DNA of 64,000 nucleotides. Source: Acephala macrosclerotiorum. Taxonomy: Eukaryota > Ascomycota > Leotiomycetes > Helotiales > Mollisiaceae. The position numbers and the translations under genes are program-made. The DNA lies in the NCBI GenBank assembly GCA_014904845.1, contig MU119401.1:1-64000 (forward strand). Direction: 5' to 3'. Under the pieces are notes generated by a model. That model was not told the origin of the DNA. It ran no database searches and saw only the letters and a program-made list of their open reading frames with translations. Shown here one piece after another: positions 36,724 to 48,990 of the stretch. The stretch's first letter is position 1; each line of letters opens with the position of its first letter.

Positions 36724-38067
36724 TCAAGCAAACGTCTTCCGAGCAGCCTTACTTCCCTCCTTGTAGGCATCATAATGAAATAATCATGGTGCAAACGCAG
36801 GGTCCTTCCACAAAAACGGGTCTCCCTCTTGCGGAACCTTAGCACCCATAGTCCTATCTCTTTCCCTCTGCTCCTCCCCATTATGGAGATTATACCAATG
36901 CTGCTGTTGGCTCGACGCTTTCACCACCCCAGTAGTTCTCGGACGTCGAATGGCTTCATACTTTGCCAGTATCTCGCTAAGAGCGATAGATTCGGTTAAG
37001 AGTTGGCCGAGAACTGCTGCGCCTTCGAGCGTGATTCCTGCTCCTTGGGATAGGTATGGGAGGGTGGAGTAAGCTGCGTCACCAAGTAAATGTAAATTTC
37101 CCTGAGGGATGACTCCATTTCTTTAAATCGGGCCGTATGGGAAGTTTCCGCTTGAAAGTTTGCGGAGCTTGTGATATTATTTTCAGCAGTCCGGAAGAAA
37201 TTGGCACCGAATTACTCAGCAGGATATCCTATAGGAGAAGAGTTATTTAAGAAGGATCAAAGCCCTCGAACGACTTCGAAACGCCAACAGTACCACACGG
37301 AGCTCTTATAACCCCAGGCGGCATGTCATCTGGTGCAACAGCTACAAGGTTGATCTGCGTCCCACCTCTCAAACTATATACAATAGCATGATGGCTCGGT
37401 CCAAGCCAATACGTGCACTGTGGCTTCGTAGTCATCTCCAAGAAATCAGGATCGTCGGGTAGTAGGCCCTCCAGATTGAGCAGTACTCGGAAGGTTATGT
37501 TGCCCGTGAACCGAGGTTCTTCGTCGTCTAGTACGAGCTTTTCCCGACATATTGAGTTGAGCCCATTTGCTCCTATTATGAGACCCCCTTGCGAAACTTC
37601 TCCTGTTTGAAACATCACACTCCCATTCTCGAAAATTCCATTTCGATAACTTGACTCTTACTTCAGCTCCGGGTTCAAGAACCCGAGTGTGTAGAGCCTT
37701 AATCAAACATGCCGATGAGTATCCTAAAATGGAGCCCCTAAGTCTCCAAATGATGCTTGTTAAGATCAACAGCAGAAACAGTCTTCCCATCTTGTCGACG
37801 CTTCCTAATGCATTGGTGTGGTTCTACAACATCTTTGACGATGAGTTTGTCCACGCTCCCTTTTACCAGTATTTGTGTCGCATTTGCTGAGATTTATAGA
37901 CCTGCTCCGACCTGTAATGTGTTAGTAAGAAATAGGGGAGGTACTTCGGTGATTTCGTCTTCTGCTTCGAGGACGGCGACTTCACGGCCGGCGAGGCGGA
38001 TGGCGATGGCTGTGGAGAGTCCTCCGATGTCACTACCAACAATCAAAACCCTCAGAGTTTTCGCCAT
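36724..38067 (-). pseudogene. FAD-dependent (salicylate hydroxylase-like) monooxygenase, RIP-type lesions
   Basis: From an ATG at 38067: TLRVLIVGSDIGGLSTAIAIRLAG (FAD motif, GxG weakened to GSD), an intron-like gap, VGAGL, stop, ISANAT. In this family GAGLQISANAT is expected, so CAA has become TAA. In the middle LIIGANGLNS and FRVLLNLEGLLPDDP are clear, and near the end GDAAYSTLPYLSQGAG is the second FAD (GD) motif. Just before the natural end DPAFAP is followed by TGA where Trp (TGG) is expected. Further frameshifts lie around 37620-37740 and 37140-37250. C-to-T and G-to-A stops beside an AT-rich patch point to RIP. Not functional. Confidence 0.75.
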
Positions 38068-39275
38068 GGCTCAAGCGAGAGAGACCTAACTTCTACCTCC
38101 TTGGCCCTAAAGAATTATTTGGACTGATTTGCATGCAGAAACGCAGACATGCATCTTCAAATCGAACGGGAATTAAATCCCACTCTTATAAAACAGGACC
38201 GATTTTATACATATGCCATTTCTGCCGGTTCTACAGTCGACCAGATTCCAACACGCAGAATAAACGCTATAGAGATAATTAAAGAACATACTATCAATGC
38301 TACGTGATAACAATCTTCGGTGTCTCAGGCAAGCGCTCCTCCTCCCGCATCCAATACAAATAACAATACCACTACCCTAACACACTATGACCCCGAAATA
38401 GTCCTAAATCTACCTATTCTGCATCTGCCCACCGCAAACACGTCTCAACCTAGATCCTCACGAAACACTCAGCTGTGCAATATAAAGTACCACTTATCAC
38501 AGCAGCCATGACCTCGTCCCTACACACCCTCATCTTTCAATCCTTTTTCCAGACATGTGGCTCGATATATGTTTCAAAGAGCTTCACGAAAACCCCCAGC
38601 AAATGTAGAAAGGGTCTATTCTTGTAGAGAACGATTGGTTTTGAGATGCCGGTGGAGTAAGAAAAGCCCGACGAGGAAGGGGTGATGATGCTGAGGAAGA
38701 GTGTTGGGATTATGAATGTCTTTCATGTGAGAGTGAGTTCGACCAAAGTTCTCGATTAAGATTATATGCAGTAATCGACCTTAGAAAACGTTCAAACAGG
38801 TAACAATTAGGTTACAGCCGAATATAGGTGCACCATATAACTTCTGCACCAATATCAGAGACAATCAAAGCCATGCGTCAAGCACCAAACAGGTAGTAAG
38901 CACCTCGTTAACCCAAACAAAACATATTCCCATTTTCTCACTCGAGAAATCTCAAGCTGATACGTAGATTGCGGCGCTTTTCAGACACTGAAGCTGGAAT
39001 CAAGATTGGAACAAAAAAAATCAAGGAGACTCGACACTTCAAAGACTCGATTGCTTGTAATTGTATTTCATTGCGTACGCATGCTGAAGCTGATGAGCAC
39101 ATCTACGTATGCTCAGCAACATACGTGCCCGAAGTGTACCGTAAGCCATGAACGCAACCAAGTCCCAGGCCTCCATCCACCCATTCATGAAGAAACAGCA
39201 GCGCCATAGCAACCAGCCACCCATACCCATCCATTGCATTAGCTTATCCTCGTCCATCATCAATTCGCAAGATAT
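38068..39275. other. Intergenic region
   Basis: About 1.2 kb between the broken monooxygenase and RAD7. Short frames only (38320-38511, 39006-39209), none with features. Confidence 0.45.
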
Positions 39276-41315
39276 TTAGATAGTCCTACCCTCCCCATCT
39301 TCAGTCCCCTCGATCTGCATTCCCAAAGCATTCGGAACACCAATCAAAATCTTCCCCTTCGGAACCCTCACATCCCTAACACCAAAGTTCCCAAACACCT
39401 TTAATGTCTTCAAATTTGGACAGCTTCTGAAGATGCTACCAGCAATAAAATCATTAACCTGCTGACAGAAACTAAGATCAATAGTCTGCAACTCAGGATA
39501 CGTCTTCTCAGCAGTGAAGACTGATTCAAAAGCTTCCCTCGAGATATGACGGCAGGAATGAACATTGAGATGCTTGAGCGTCTGTCCAGAATGCGCCATC
39601 AAAGCTTCGAAACCGAGAGAGCCGAGACCAACACCATCTGGGTTCTCTCGAGGCTCAGCAGCGTCGATGTGGCGGCATTTATGCAAATCAAGATACACCA
39701 AGGGCAGATTTCTCCACTCCGCGAAAAGATTGGCGAAGGCTTGGTCAGTGAAGACTTCGTTGTCGACGAGGCGGAGCTTAGAAAGATCTTTGCATTTTTT
39801 GTGGATGGCTTCGAGGACGCTGTCGTCCAGTTGGCTAATATTTGAAAGGGAGAGAGTACGTAGGCCGGCGCCGATGCTGTTGATGACTTCGACGTAAGGT
39901 GCGGAGGTAGTCTGTTCACGGGGATTGGTGATTTCGAGACTGAGGTATTTGAGATTGGGGAGGTTGGCGATGTGGGCGATTCCGGGGTCGGTGACTTTTT
40001 GGTTGTGTGCTACTTTGAGTCGTTGGAGGTCGGGACAGGTCTTGGATAGGACTTCGAGTTGTTCGTTGCCGAAATGGCCGTCGGTCCAGTATACTTTCAG
40101 TGCTTTGAGATGTGAACCCTTCTCAGTGAGATACTTGTCCCATCTCTCGTCATCAATCAGGTTCGCACCGTAGAGGCTCAGTGACTCCAATTCGACTGTG
40201 GTTCCGAGAAGGTGATCCATAACTTCGTTCTTGAATTGAACAGCATTCCGGAGACGCAAATGCTTGATCTTAGGCATAATCTGGAAGATGCGAATGTAGT
40301 CATCAGAAGACAATTTGGATCCGTCGTAGATAGTGATGCTGTCATATTCAGGTCGAAGGAAAAGATCCAGAATCGACGGATTCATGAGGCGCTTCTTGCA
40401 GAGTATACCTGAAAGTCGGTCGACCAATGCAGGTGGAAGATCGCCGAAACTCTCTGCCATATCGACGTTCTTTGCCAGGGTTTCGATGCACAGCGTCATG
40501 AGGTCCTTTGCACCAGGGTATATGCCATCGAGAAGGTTGCTCTGCAACTGTCTTCGTGCTCGACCTTGCTGTGTCTTCCTCTTCTTCTTAGCTGCGCCTT
40601 CTTCCTTGTCCATATCCTTGGAGCATTTCGGGCAGAGAAGTCCTCCATCGGGACCAGCTCGGCTGTATGCTGTGACACTGAATCTTTTCTCGCAGATCTC
40701 GCAATTCTCCATCTGGCCTGGTAGAGGTGCCATACTCTCCTGGAAGAATGCTCGGGCAGCCTCATCCTCGTCGGTAACCTCATCGTCGGAGTTGAATTGG
40801 CGTCGGCGTTTCTGGAAGTGCTTCGAGGCTTTGATTTTGGCGATCGCTTTCTATATAAGGGGTGAGCAAAAGTTACCGCCTGACAGCAGTATGCTAACCT
40901 CTTCTTCCTTCTTTCTCTTGGCTTCTTGTGCCTTGGTTTCCTTCCGGCGAGGTGGAGCAGCAGGCTCGGGCTCTGCAGCTGGAGAGGGAGCATTACTATC
41001 GTCTCCTGCGGCTTGAACTGAGGCTAGAGCAGCAGCTCGTCGTGCGTTGGCATCTTGTCGAATTTGGTTGGCACTGATATTGTGGGACTGAGGAGTTAGC
41101 AAGGACTTGGTGAATGGGGATTCGAATACTTACTGCCAGGAAATCTGTTAACGCAGATTGCCTGTATCGTTAGCGGGGTCCAAGCCTTATTGAGTCGCGA
41201 TACTTACGGTCCTCTAATGGCGCGAGCACCTCGTTGAGGAGGATTTGGCGGATTCGGAGCAGACCTGGAAGAAGATTAGAAAAGGGGTACACGTAAAGCT
41301 CTTCAACACCTACAT
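39276..41315 (-). CDS. DNA repair protein Rad7, 616 aa, start codon split by an intron
   Basis: Leucine-rich-repeat subunit of the Rad7-Rad16 complex for global-genome nucleotide excision repair. N-terminal RGPQSALTDFLASHNI is characteristic. Then a charged segment, a CxxC zinc-binding pair set (CEICEKRF...LLCPKCSKD) and a long run of LRRs (about residues 250-590). Introns 41265-41313, 41162-41207, 41088-41133, 40851-40898; exon lengths 2, 57, 28, 189 and 1575 nt sum to 617 codons. No ATG precedes SAPNPPNPP in the second exon. Instead AT at 41314-41315 is followed by the donor GTAGGT, and the acceptor CAG is followed by G, so the start codon is assembled only by splicing. The gene is divergent from RAD16. 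Confidence 0.93.
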
Positions 41316-42005
41316 CTTAGCCGTGAATTTCCTCCAAAATGCGTCCAAATGTCGACGAAGGAAGGTTACCAAAGTTCTCTCCAAGCGATCGGGTTGGTCC
41401 CGCAGATCTTGACGACGGCAAGTGTTTGTTCGCAAGATCAATGCTGATGTTTGAAGAGAAATCCCTCGTATATTCCCCTAGTGTTGAACAAAGGAAGGCT
41501 CTCATCCAATGCTCGTGCCTGACAAATTGAGCGATAACGACGGCGTGCTTGAGTCTCCACAAAAACGCGACTTGGTTGGCTCACAGCGCACGCAGGTCAC
41601 GTTTTCTCGCGGAGTTCGCGTTAAGGGGGTTTTTACTTTGGGTGGCGGGAACATCGAAGCCCGTTTCTTACTTTCTCCTAAATCTATTCCCATCAACAGT
41701 TCATCGAGGAATCTAACCTCAATTGTTCTCGAGGAGCTACGACAATTGTATTCCTCTGTTTGTACGGAGGTACTCACTTCTGCCTATTTCACTGTCCTCG
41801 AAAGCATCAAGCATCACGATAAGAATTTCCCCCACTCCCTGGAACATTCGCCAATCGTGCATCGGCCTGCCTGGAGCGCGAGTTCACGATCGAGCCACTT
41901 CCATCTCGACATTTTCCCATTCACTATTTATGTTTTCATTGTAATACTTAGTCTTTTTGCGACTTAACAAGAAGTTCTTCCTCCATCGGCACTTCCATCT
42001 GCAAG
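41316..42005. promoter_or_regulatory. Shared promoter region of RAD7 and RAD16
   Basis: 690 bases separate the divergent start codons. It includes the 5' leaders of both genes. No clear TATA box. The open frames in it (for example 41509-41967) have no family features and are taken as chance. Confidence 0.6.
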
Positions 42006-45000
42006 ATGGCGCCTTCCGTTACTCCTCGAGGCAGAGGCCGGCCAAGAAAGGTCGATAGCCTTACCACCAGTGCGACCAGCTCGAGGACTTCTTGTAAGTT
42101 CCTCCCAACACATCCGCCTTTGTGCCTGCCATTTCATGTTTCGCACCTTCTTGCGATTACCAGTAATTGTTGGCTAACCTGCCTCAGCAACCAAACCTGC
42201 AGCCCGAAACTCGCGAAGACAATCAAGCATGGCCAAACCTCAAGACAAAGACATCAAGGCAATTCCAGACTCTGACGGTCTGTCTACCATGGACACCGAT
42301 GACCTTCCAGAGCTCTCGAACCTCCGAGAATACGTCAGTGCCTGCCAGCAGAAACAGAAAGGCAAAGGTCGCGATTCATTGTCCTCCGTTTCGATTGGCC
42401 ATGATTACAACGAGAGCAGTGGATATTCTACACCTGCCACAAGCGCAGCTGCTACACCCGCAGAAGTACAAAAACCATCTACTGGAAGAAGAGGCCGTCG
42501 CCCTGCAACCATGGCTCGCACTTCAGCTCCTACGCCCGCTGTGAACGCTGTCGCAAGAGCTGCTGCCCTTCGCAACAGCAAATTCTCCTTAAACTCTTCC
42601 AGCAGCAAGAGAAAACGTGTGCTCGACTCTGAGGACGAAGACGACTCAGATAATAGCCCAGATGCACAACTCGCCAGAAGTCTGCAAGAACAAGAGGATG
42701 CTGCTGCGGCTGCGATCAACAATATCTTCTCATCATCGCCTATGCGCCGAACACCCCGCAAGGTCCAGAAGATCCTTCCTAAGACCGATTTCGCATCCGA
42801 ACTTGAAGACAGTCAGGATGACAACGATTTCGAGATAATGGATACAGCCTCAACTGCTTTTCCAACCAATAAGGGTAGGGGCAAAGTCAAGGTTGAGCTT
42901 GGTGCTAAAGGCACAAATCCCGTCTCCTTCAGTACCAAAAAGAAATCAACTTTCATCAAGGACCCGGAAGATTCCGACGGCTTCGCCGAGATCGACGACT
43001 CTGATGATGATTCTGACGCGCCTATTGCAATGTTCTCCGCACATAAGTCTGCTGCCCTTAAGAAGGGCCCAGGAAAGCCTGTATTCAAGAAGCCTGCAAT
43101 CCCGTCACCAAGACGCGGCCGACCAGCAAAGTCAGCTGTTGCGGGTCCATCCAAGTTGAAGAGAGAAGACACCAAGGCATCGGCATCAAGCCTCACCAGT
43201 ATTGCACCCACTGATAGCGAGTTCACGACTGAGTCGGAGCTACTCTTGGATGAATCGGACACAGATGATTCTTCGGATGATGACATTATCGCACCACTCA
43301 CTGCTGCGGTTGCATCTTCATCTCGTGGTGGTCGTCGTGGTCGCATTTCTGGTCGGGAGGCGATGAGACGTATCAATCGTGCAGAAGAGGCATCCGGAGG
43401 CAATCGCAGAGCTAGAAGAGAGCGTCAACGACTTGAAACTCACCATCCCGAGTTGCACACCATGTGGCAAGACCTGGAGAACCTCCCCAAGATTGGTTCT
43501 GTTAAGATTGAGCAGCCCAAGAATATCAATCGCGAACTCAAGCCATTCCAACTTGAAGGTGTCGCCTGGATGAGAGCTATGGAAGACACCGAGTGGGGCG
43601 GTGGCTTGCTTGGTGATGAGATGGGCATGGGCAAGACAATTCAAGCTGTCTCGCTCATCATGTCTGACTGGCCTGCCAAGCAGCCATCCCTTGTCCTCAT
43701 TCCACCTGTCGCGCTCATGCAATGGCAACAAGAAATCGCTGACTACACCGATGGAACTTTAAAGACGTTCGTCTTCCATGGAACGAACCGACAAACCAAT
43801 AACATCACGGTGGAGGAGCTGCAGAAGTACGATGTCATTCTTATGTCCTACAACAGTCTTGAATCCATGTACAGAAAGCAAGAGAAGGGGTTCAAGCGCA
43901 AGAATGGTATGCACAAGGAACAGAGTGTCATCCATCAAATCCAGTTCCACCGAGTCATTCTCGACGAGGCCCACAACATCAAGGTACTTCAGCTTGTCTC
44001 TTCGCATTGTAAACCTAGCTAATCTTTCTGCAGCAACGTACTACGGGCTCGGCCAAGGCTTGCTTCACTTTGAAGGCAGACCATAAATGGTGCTTGTCCG
44101 GTACACCACTGCAGAATCGTATCGGCGAATTCTTCTCCCTTGTTCGATTCCTCGACATCAAGCCATTTGCCTGCTACTTCTGCAAGCAATGCCCTTGCTC
44201 TCAATTGAACTGGGAGATGAACGAGGACAATCGTTGCAAGGGTTGCAATCACAGTGGCATGCAGCATGTCTCCGTCTTCAATCAAGAACTCCTGAATCCC
44301 ATTCAGAAGTACGGAAATAAGGGTCCTGGTGCCGAGGCGTTCCGCAAGCTTCGAATCTTGACGGATCGCTTTATGCTTCGACGCATCAAGCGTGATCACT
44401 CTTCATCTATGGAACTTCCTGCCAAGGAGATCTACGTCGATCGCCAATTCTTTGGAGAGGAGGAGAACGACTTTGCTGGTAGTATCATGAACAATGGTAC
44501 TCGTAAGTTCGAGACCTACGTCGCTCAAGGTGTCCTTCTCAACAATTACGCCAACATCTTCGGTCTCATTATGCAGATGCGTCAAGTCGCCGACCACCCA
44601 GATCTGATCTTAAAGAAGAATGGCGAAGGTGGTCAGAACATTCTCGTTTGCTGCATCTGTGATGAGACTGCTGAAGAGGCAATTCGATCAGCCTGCAAGC
44701 ATGACTTCTGTCGCGAATGCGCCAAGAACTATCTTCACGCTTCTGGTGAGTATTCTTTCCCCATTGCTCTCTTCCACACTAACAATTCAGATGCACCCGA
44801 CTGCCCAACTTGCCATATCCCTCTCAGCATCGACCTTGAGCAACCCGACATCGAACAAGATGAGCAACTGGTCAAGAAGTCCTCAATCATCAATCGCATC
44901 AAGATGGAGAACTGGACCTCATCCTCCAAGATCGAAGCCCTCGTTCACGACCTCCACGAGCTCCGCTCCAAGAACATGTCCCACAAATCCATCATCTTCT

Positions 45001-45446
45001 CCCAATTCACCACCATGCTACAACTCGTCGAATGGCGTCTCCGCCGCGCGGGAATCACAACCGTCATGCTCGACGGCTCCATGACCCCCGCCCAACGCCA
45101 AGCCTCCATCAACCACTTCATGACAAACGTCAACGTTGAATGCTTCCTCGTCTCCCTCAAAGCTGGAGGCGTAGCACTTAACTTGACCGAAGCATCAAAG
45201 GTCTTCATCGTAGACCCATGGTGGAATCCTGCTGCGGAGTGGCAGTCTGCTGATAGATGTCATCGGATTGGGCAGGCTAGACCTTGTAGTATCACGAGAT
45301 TGTGTATTGAGGATAGTGTGGAGAGTAGGATGGTGCTTTTGCAGGAGAAGAAGGCGAATATGATTAATTCGACGATTAATGCTGATGATAGCGCAATGGA
45401 GAGTTTGACGCCGGAGGATATGCAGTTTTTGTTCAGAGGTAACTGA
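42006..45446 (+). CDS. DNA repair ATPase/ubiquitin ligase Rad16, 1083 aa
   Basis: SWI/SNF-type ATPase with an embedded RING finger; partner of Rad7 in damage recognition and ubiquitylation on non-transcribed DNA. Exons 42006-42093, 42188-43983, 44034-44745, 44791-45446 sum to 1084 codons. N-terminus has an AT-hook-like GRGRPRK, then a long acidic/Ser-rich tail. Helicase motif I is GDEMGMGKTIQ (about residue 505), motif II DEAHN, later LSGTPLQN. RING: CCICDETAEEAIRSACKHDF, then CRECAKNYLHAS joined to DAPDCPTC across an in-frame 45-base intron (44746-44790) that must be removed to give normal RING spacing. C-terminal helicase half: DRCHRIGQARP, ending SLTPEDMQFLFRGN, the usual Rad16 end. Complete. 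Confidence 0.95.
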
Positions 45447-46093
45447 ACAATTCCTATCATTGGGGTATAAGATTCTGGGTGTTGGGGAGTGTGAGATATG
45501 GATTTTGCTGCATGATTGGCTGCTTGGCTTTTGGAGGAACATTCTTTTTGGTATTCAGGAGGATAGCTGCCTGTTTCATTCGGGGTTAGCTGGCGTTGAG
45601 GGGAAATATCTTTCTTTTCAAGGAAACAGGATAGTGAGATATTGAGCATGGGATGCAGTGTGTACAGGTAGCTTGGAATATACTAAGCTGCGTACGATTC
45701 ACTCCGTGCGAAGGGAATTGGAGTATTGGCTATGAAGTACCATAGATATATCACGAATAGAGATTTTGCACCAATGACTTTCGCTTGGTAGTTATTTGGA
45801 TGTGATGGTGTTGATGAGTAAGAGGAAATATGAACAAGGCCTTCTTCCCAGGGCTCTCTCCCTACGTTGCCAACTCTATAGTCATCGCCAAGTAGGCTGC
45901 TCGCGAAACCCCCGCCCATGGGGGATAAAACCCCGTTTTGCCCCCGCTCTATGGGTCAGAATACAAGTAGTTTTTCGTTTGAGATTCTCTCATAAATAGA
46001 GTTTTATTATAACCTTTACCCTACAAAGATTTGTAATGCTTGAAATATATATAAAATATATAAACCGTATATAAAATATAAAATTTATATTTT
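45447..46093. other. Intergenic region with a single element-like end
   Basis: At 45893-45903 the 11 bases TAGGCTGCTCG repeat the terminal sequence of the 212-bp element at 13908-14119, followed by a different G/C-rich palindromic stretch (CCCCCGCCCATGGGGG). No matching right end was found downstream, so this may be a truncated or divergent relative. The rest, up to the foldback element, is AT-rich and featureless. Confidence 0.35.
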
Positions 46094-46291
46094 TTCGACC
46101 GTGAACGTCCCAGGCAAAAGTGCGCGTAAAATGGGTTTCTAGCGGGTTCCAACGAAAGTGTTAAGATTGGAGGCTTTTTATGACTTTTGATGGCGTCTTG
46201 AGGCTTTGAGGTGTTGAAATACACGCTTCAACTCGCTAGAAAACTTAACGTGTTTACGCATACCCTTGGTTGGGATGTTTCACGGTCGAAG
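46094..46291. mobile_element. Foldback (MITE-like) element, about 198 bp
   Basis: The left arm TTCGACCGTGAACGTCCCA continues through GTGCGCGTAAA and GTTTCTAGCGGGTT; the right arm is its inverted copy (AACTCGCTAGAAAACTTAACG... to TTCACGGTCGAAG). Arms are about 60 bases long and differ mainly by transitions. The middle about 75 bases are unpaired. No coding capacity and no clear target-site duplication. Confidence 0.65.
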
Positions 46292-47049
46292 AGATAGTTT
46301 ATATTCTTATGCAAGTCTTGGCACCTCATGGGGCCATATAGAACTATCGGCTGGTAGGGCAAAATGAGTGGTATTGATGTCTAATCTGCCCTTCTAGCTA
46401 AGTGGGAATGCTCCCTTAAGAAAGTGCTCTCACCGCCGAGTCTTGGTCAGGCTAAGTGCATATATGAGCCGATGCATGATCAATCACGCGGCTTTATGCC
46501 AACGTGGTGCGATATTCCAGCGCATCGCTCCTCGATACCACCAAATTATGAGAAATGAACCAACAAGAACCTATGGTAGGCCCGTGGGTGGAGGAAAAGT
46601 ATATCTTCAAACTATAAAGGGATTACGAGTGGGAGGGGAAAATATCAAAACTCCGCCTTATGGGTGCCCCGTGCGCCACCTATCGCCAAAAGAAACAAAA
46701 ACTTTCGAAATAACCTTCAGAAACTCCAACCCGACATCGTCAACCCAAATAGCTATCCTTGACACGTCTAAATCCTTGATCGAATGCAAGGTTCACCAAG
46801 TCGAAGTCCACGTCAAGTTTAAGCTTTTTCGAACAGACTTAAACTTGGACTTGGCAAAAGAAATCCAAGTCCAATTCCAAGTTAAACTTCAATCTAACCT
46901 GGACGTAGCGAACTATGAATGAATGTGCTGGAAACTTTTAGTGGAGTTTTCATGGTTATGGCGGTGGGGTTTCTCTTACCTTTAGAACACAAAGCCTTGT
47001 TCTAGTAGCGACGGTCGAGATACAAATATCGAAAACAACGTGAACTCCG
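46292..47049. other. Intergenic region
   Basis: About 760 bases. A 159-codon plus frame (46443-46922) has no domain; its second half is built from imperfect, partly inverted copies of aacttggacttgg and ccaagtccaagtt near 46840-46890, which argues against a normal gene. Confidence 0.35.
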
Positions 47050-48416
47050 CTAGGACAACCGAAAGTTATATAACTTGAACATTTCTATAAGTTCTGGCTT
47101 TTCTTTGCGGGATAAGAATTTACTTCCGAACCGCGAGTCTTTGCTCAACGCGTCAAGAAATTGTTCGACAATAGTTCCAAACTTGTCGACGCCCTCCATT
47201 TGGTTGCCGGGTAAAATAGCATCCGAGCTAGAATCATTCTCCGTAAAGTCTTGATATCGAATTTTTGTGTCCCCAGATAGTAACTCGTGGAATATGGACA
47301 TGTCTCCTTCACACATAAAGCCAGTTCTTGATATTGACTGAAAAACATGATTGAAAAGTCTTTCTTGTCCGACTAGAGAACCGGAATGGGACTCTAATCT
47401 CGCATAATTGTCTAGAGCCAAGCGCTTGAAAAGGTCACTAAAAAGATTGTAAACCCCTGAGAAGTCTAACGGCTCCAGGGAACCATTCTCGATAGCAAGT
47501 TTCTTCAGCCAATAAGCACAATATATATCGAGGTGTGTCTTAGCCTGTGTATGCCAGTTGAGGATACTCGCGAACTGGGACGTTGCCAGTTTCTGCTTGA
47601 AGACTTGAAAAACTGCAGATATCATGACGTTGAGCTGTCCTTGCTTATCGTTCTTTTCTGAGAATATTCGGCGAATCTCAAGGTCGGTGAGCAACGTTTG
47701 CTGTACAGCGAGAAAAAATGTCTGCCACATTATACCAAGAAATGTGCCCATGGTTGAAACCTTAGGCAACATTTTCAGCAAGGGTACTAAGAAGTTTCGT
47801 TCTCGTTTTGTGGCATCTTTAGAACGCAATCGGAAATTTGCCCACCGTGAATCCCCATTGAAGGGTTCGACGAGTTCAATGGTGCTGGGGCTGATATTGG
47901 TGTTGATTCTAGGACGGGAAGAGATATATTGGATGGCGAGGCCACTGTCGGAGGTAGTACATTGAAAGTATCCTAATGAAAGAATTGTGATAGATCGGGA
48001 TGATTCAGATCATTCGCCGCATCTAGAAAGGGAAGTTGACTCGGAGAAGATGTTGTGGCCAATACGGGTTGAAATGGGACCGACGCTTGACTTGGATAGA
48101 GAAGACCAGATTGGGCGGGCAAGTCGCTGGCAATTTCATACTCGGAGAAGGGATCACAGTGTGCTGCAGAAATGGGTAGGTATTCCATATTGTGACCTGC
48201 GGAATTAAATGTCTCTGAATTCGAGAATTGCTCACTTGGCTGGGCCGTATCCCACTGGGTAGTTGAGAGCCCCGAAGGGTCGAATTCTGGGCGCTGTTCA
48301 TTGATCGGATTGTCAATTGTAGAGATGATCGCGTCTTGCAGATCGTCGGTGCAATGGGTCCAAAGGTCGAACTGTATCGTATCGTCTGTATCCAGTGAGC
48401 TGGAATCCAACGTCAA
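47050..48416 (-). CDS. Unrecognised multi-exon protein near the PKS pair
   Basis: Two long minus-strand coding blocks: 47973-48416 (acidic, Ser/Asp/Pro-rich, like an activation region: DTDDTIQFDLWTHCTDDL) and 47050 to about 47965 (helical: RNFLVPLLKMLPKVSTMGTF, then KTHLDIYCAYWLKKLA, ending FKLYNFRLS). They are in different frames and would need an intron near 47960-48040. Neither block begins with an ATG, so at least one upstream exon (48417-49010) is expected. I cannot find a zinc cluster or other DNA-binding motif in that stretch; one candidate frame there is interrupted by a TGA. The acidic then helical layout and the position 1.4 kb from the PKS would fit a cluster regulator, but no domain supports that. 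Confidence 0.4.
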
Positions 48417-48906
48417 AGATTTGACGTGTTCGAGGTTCCGATCATTGGACTCGAAAGACCATCCTGGTGTGGCATCATGGTATTACTGCACCAGCAAGAT
48501 TCCTGAATGACTCGGCTCTTGCACAGCTCGAGGGGAAAGGCTCTGACATCGTGATTAGCTGGTGATGAAGACCCGTGAGGTTTTGTAGAAGTGTTGAAGA
48601 GGACGAAAAGGGAGCCGTTTGGAAAAGTTCGATAAATCCGTGAGGCTGAGGATATCCCGTACACCTTTCCAAGCAGCCAGTAACAAAGCAATGCTGGTTT
48701 GCTGGTCGCCCATTGCGGTTAGTGCATTGCGACCCCATGCGTTGTCAGCCTGGGGGACGCGTGTTGCTTTTCAAGGCTGCAGGAACTGCGCTAGCCGAGA
48801 ATGGACAGAACTTTTTTGCCGGTCGAGAATACCCTTAGACTCAGAGTTGATTTTTTCTTTCGCTGGTTCCATTTTAGCCTCTGGACGTGAGCAGCAGCTG
48901 CTTTAA

Positions 48907-48990
48907 CCTGAGCTGAAGGGGAGCATACTTGAGCCGAGGGTGAGCGTACCTGATCAGAGCCTGAGCCTGCCTGAGCAGAGCCCGAGCAGC
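48907..48990. repeat. Imperfect 21-bp tandem repeat, four copies
   Basis: Units begin at 48907, 48928, 48949 and 48970 and share the pattern c-t-tgagc-gagggtgagc-ta or close variants (cctgagctgaaggggagcata, cttgagccgagggtgagcgta and so on). The unit is a multiple of three, so it could lie in a coding exon of the unrecognised gene. Confidence 0.6.
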
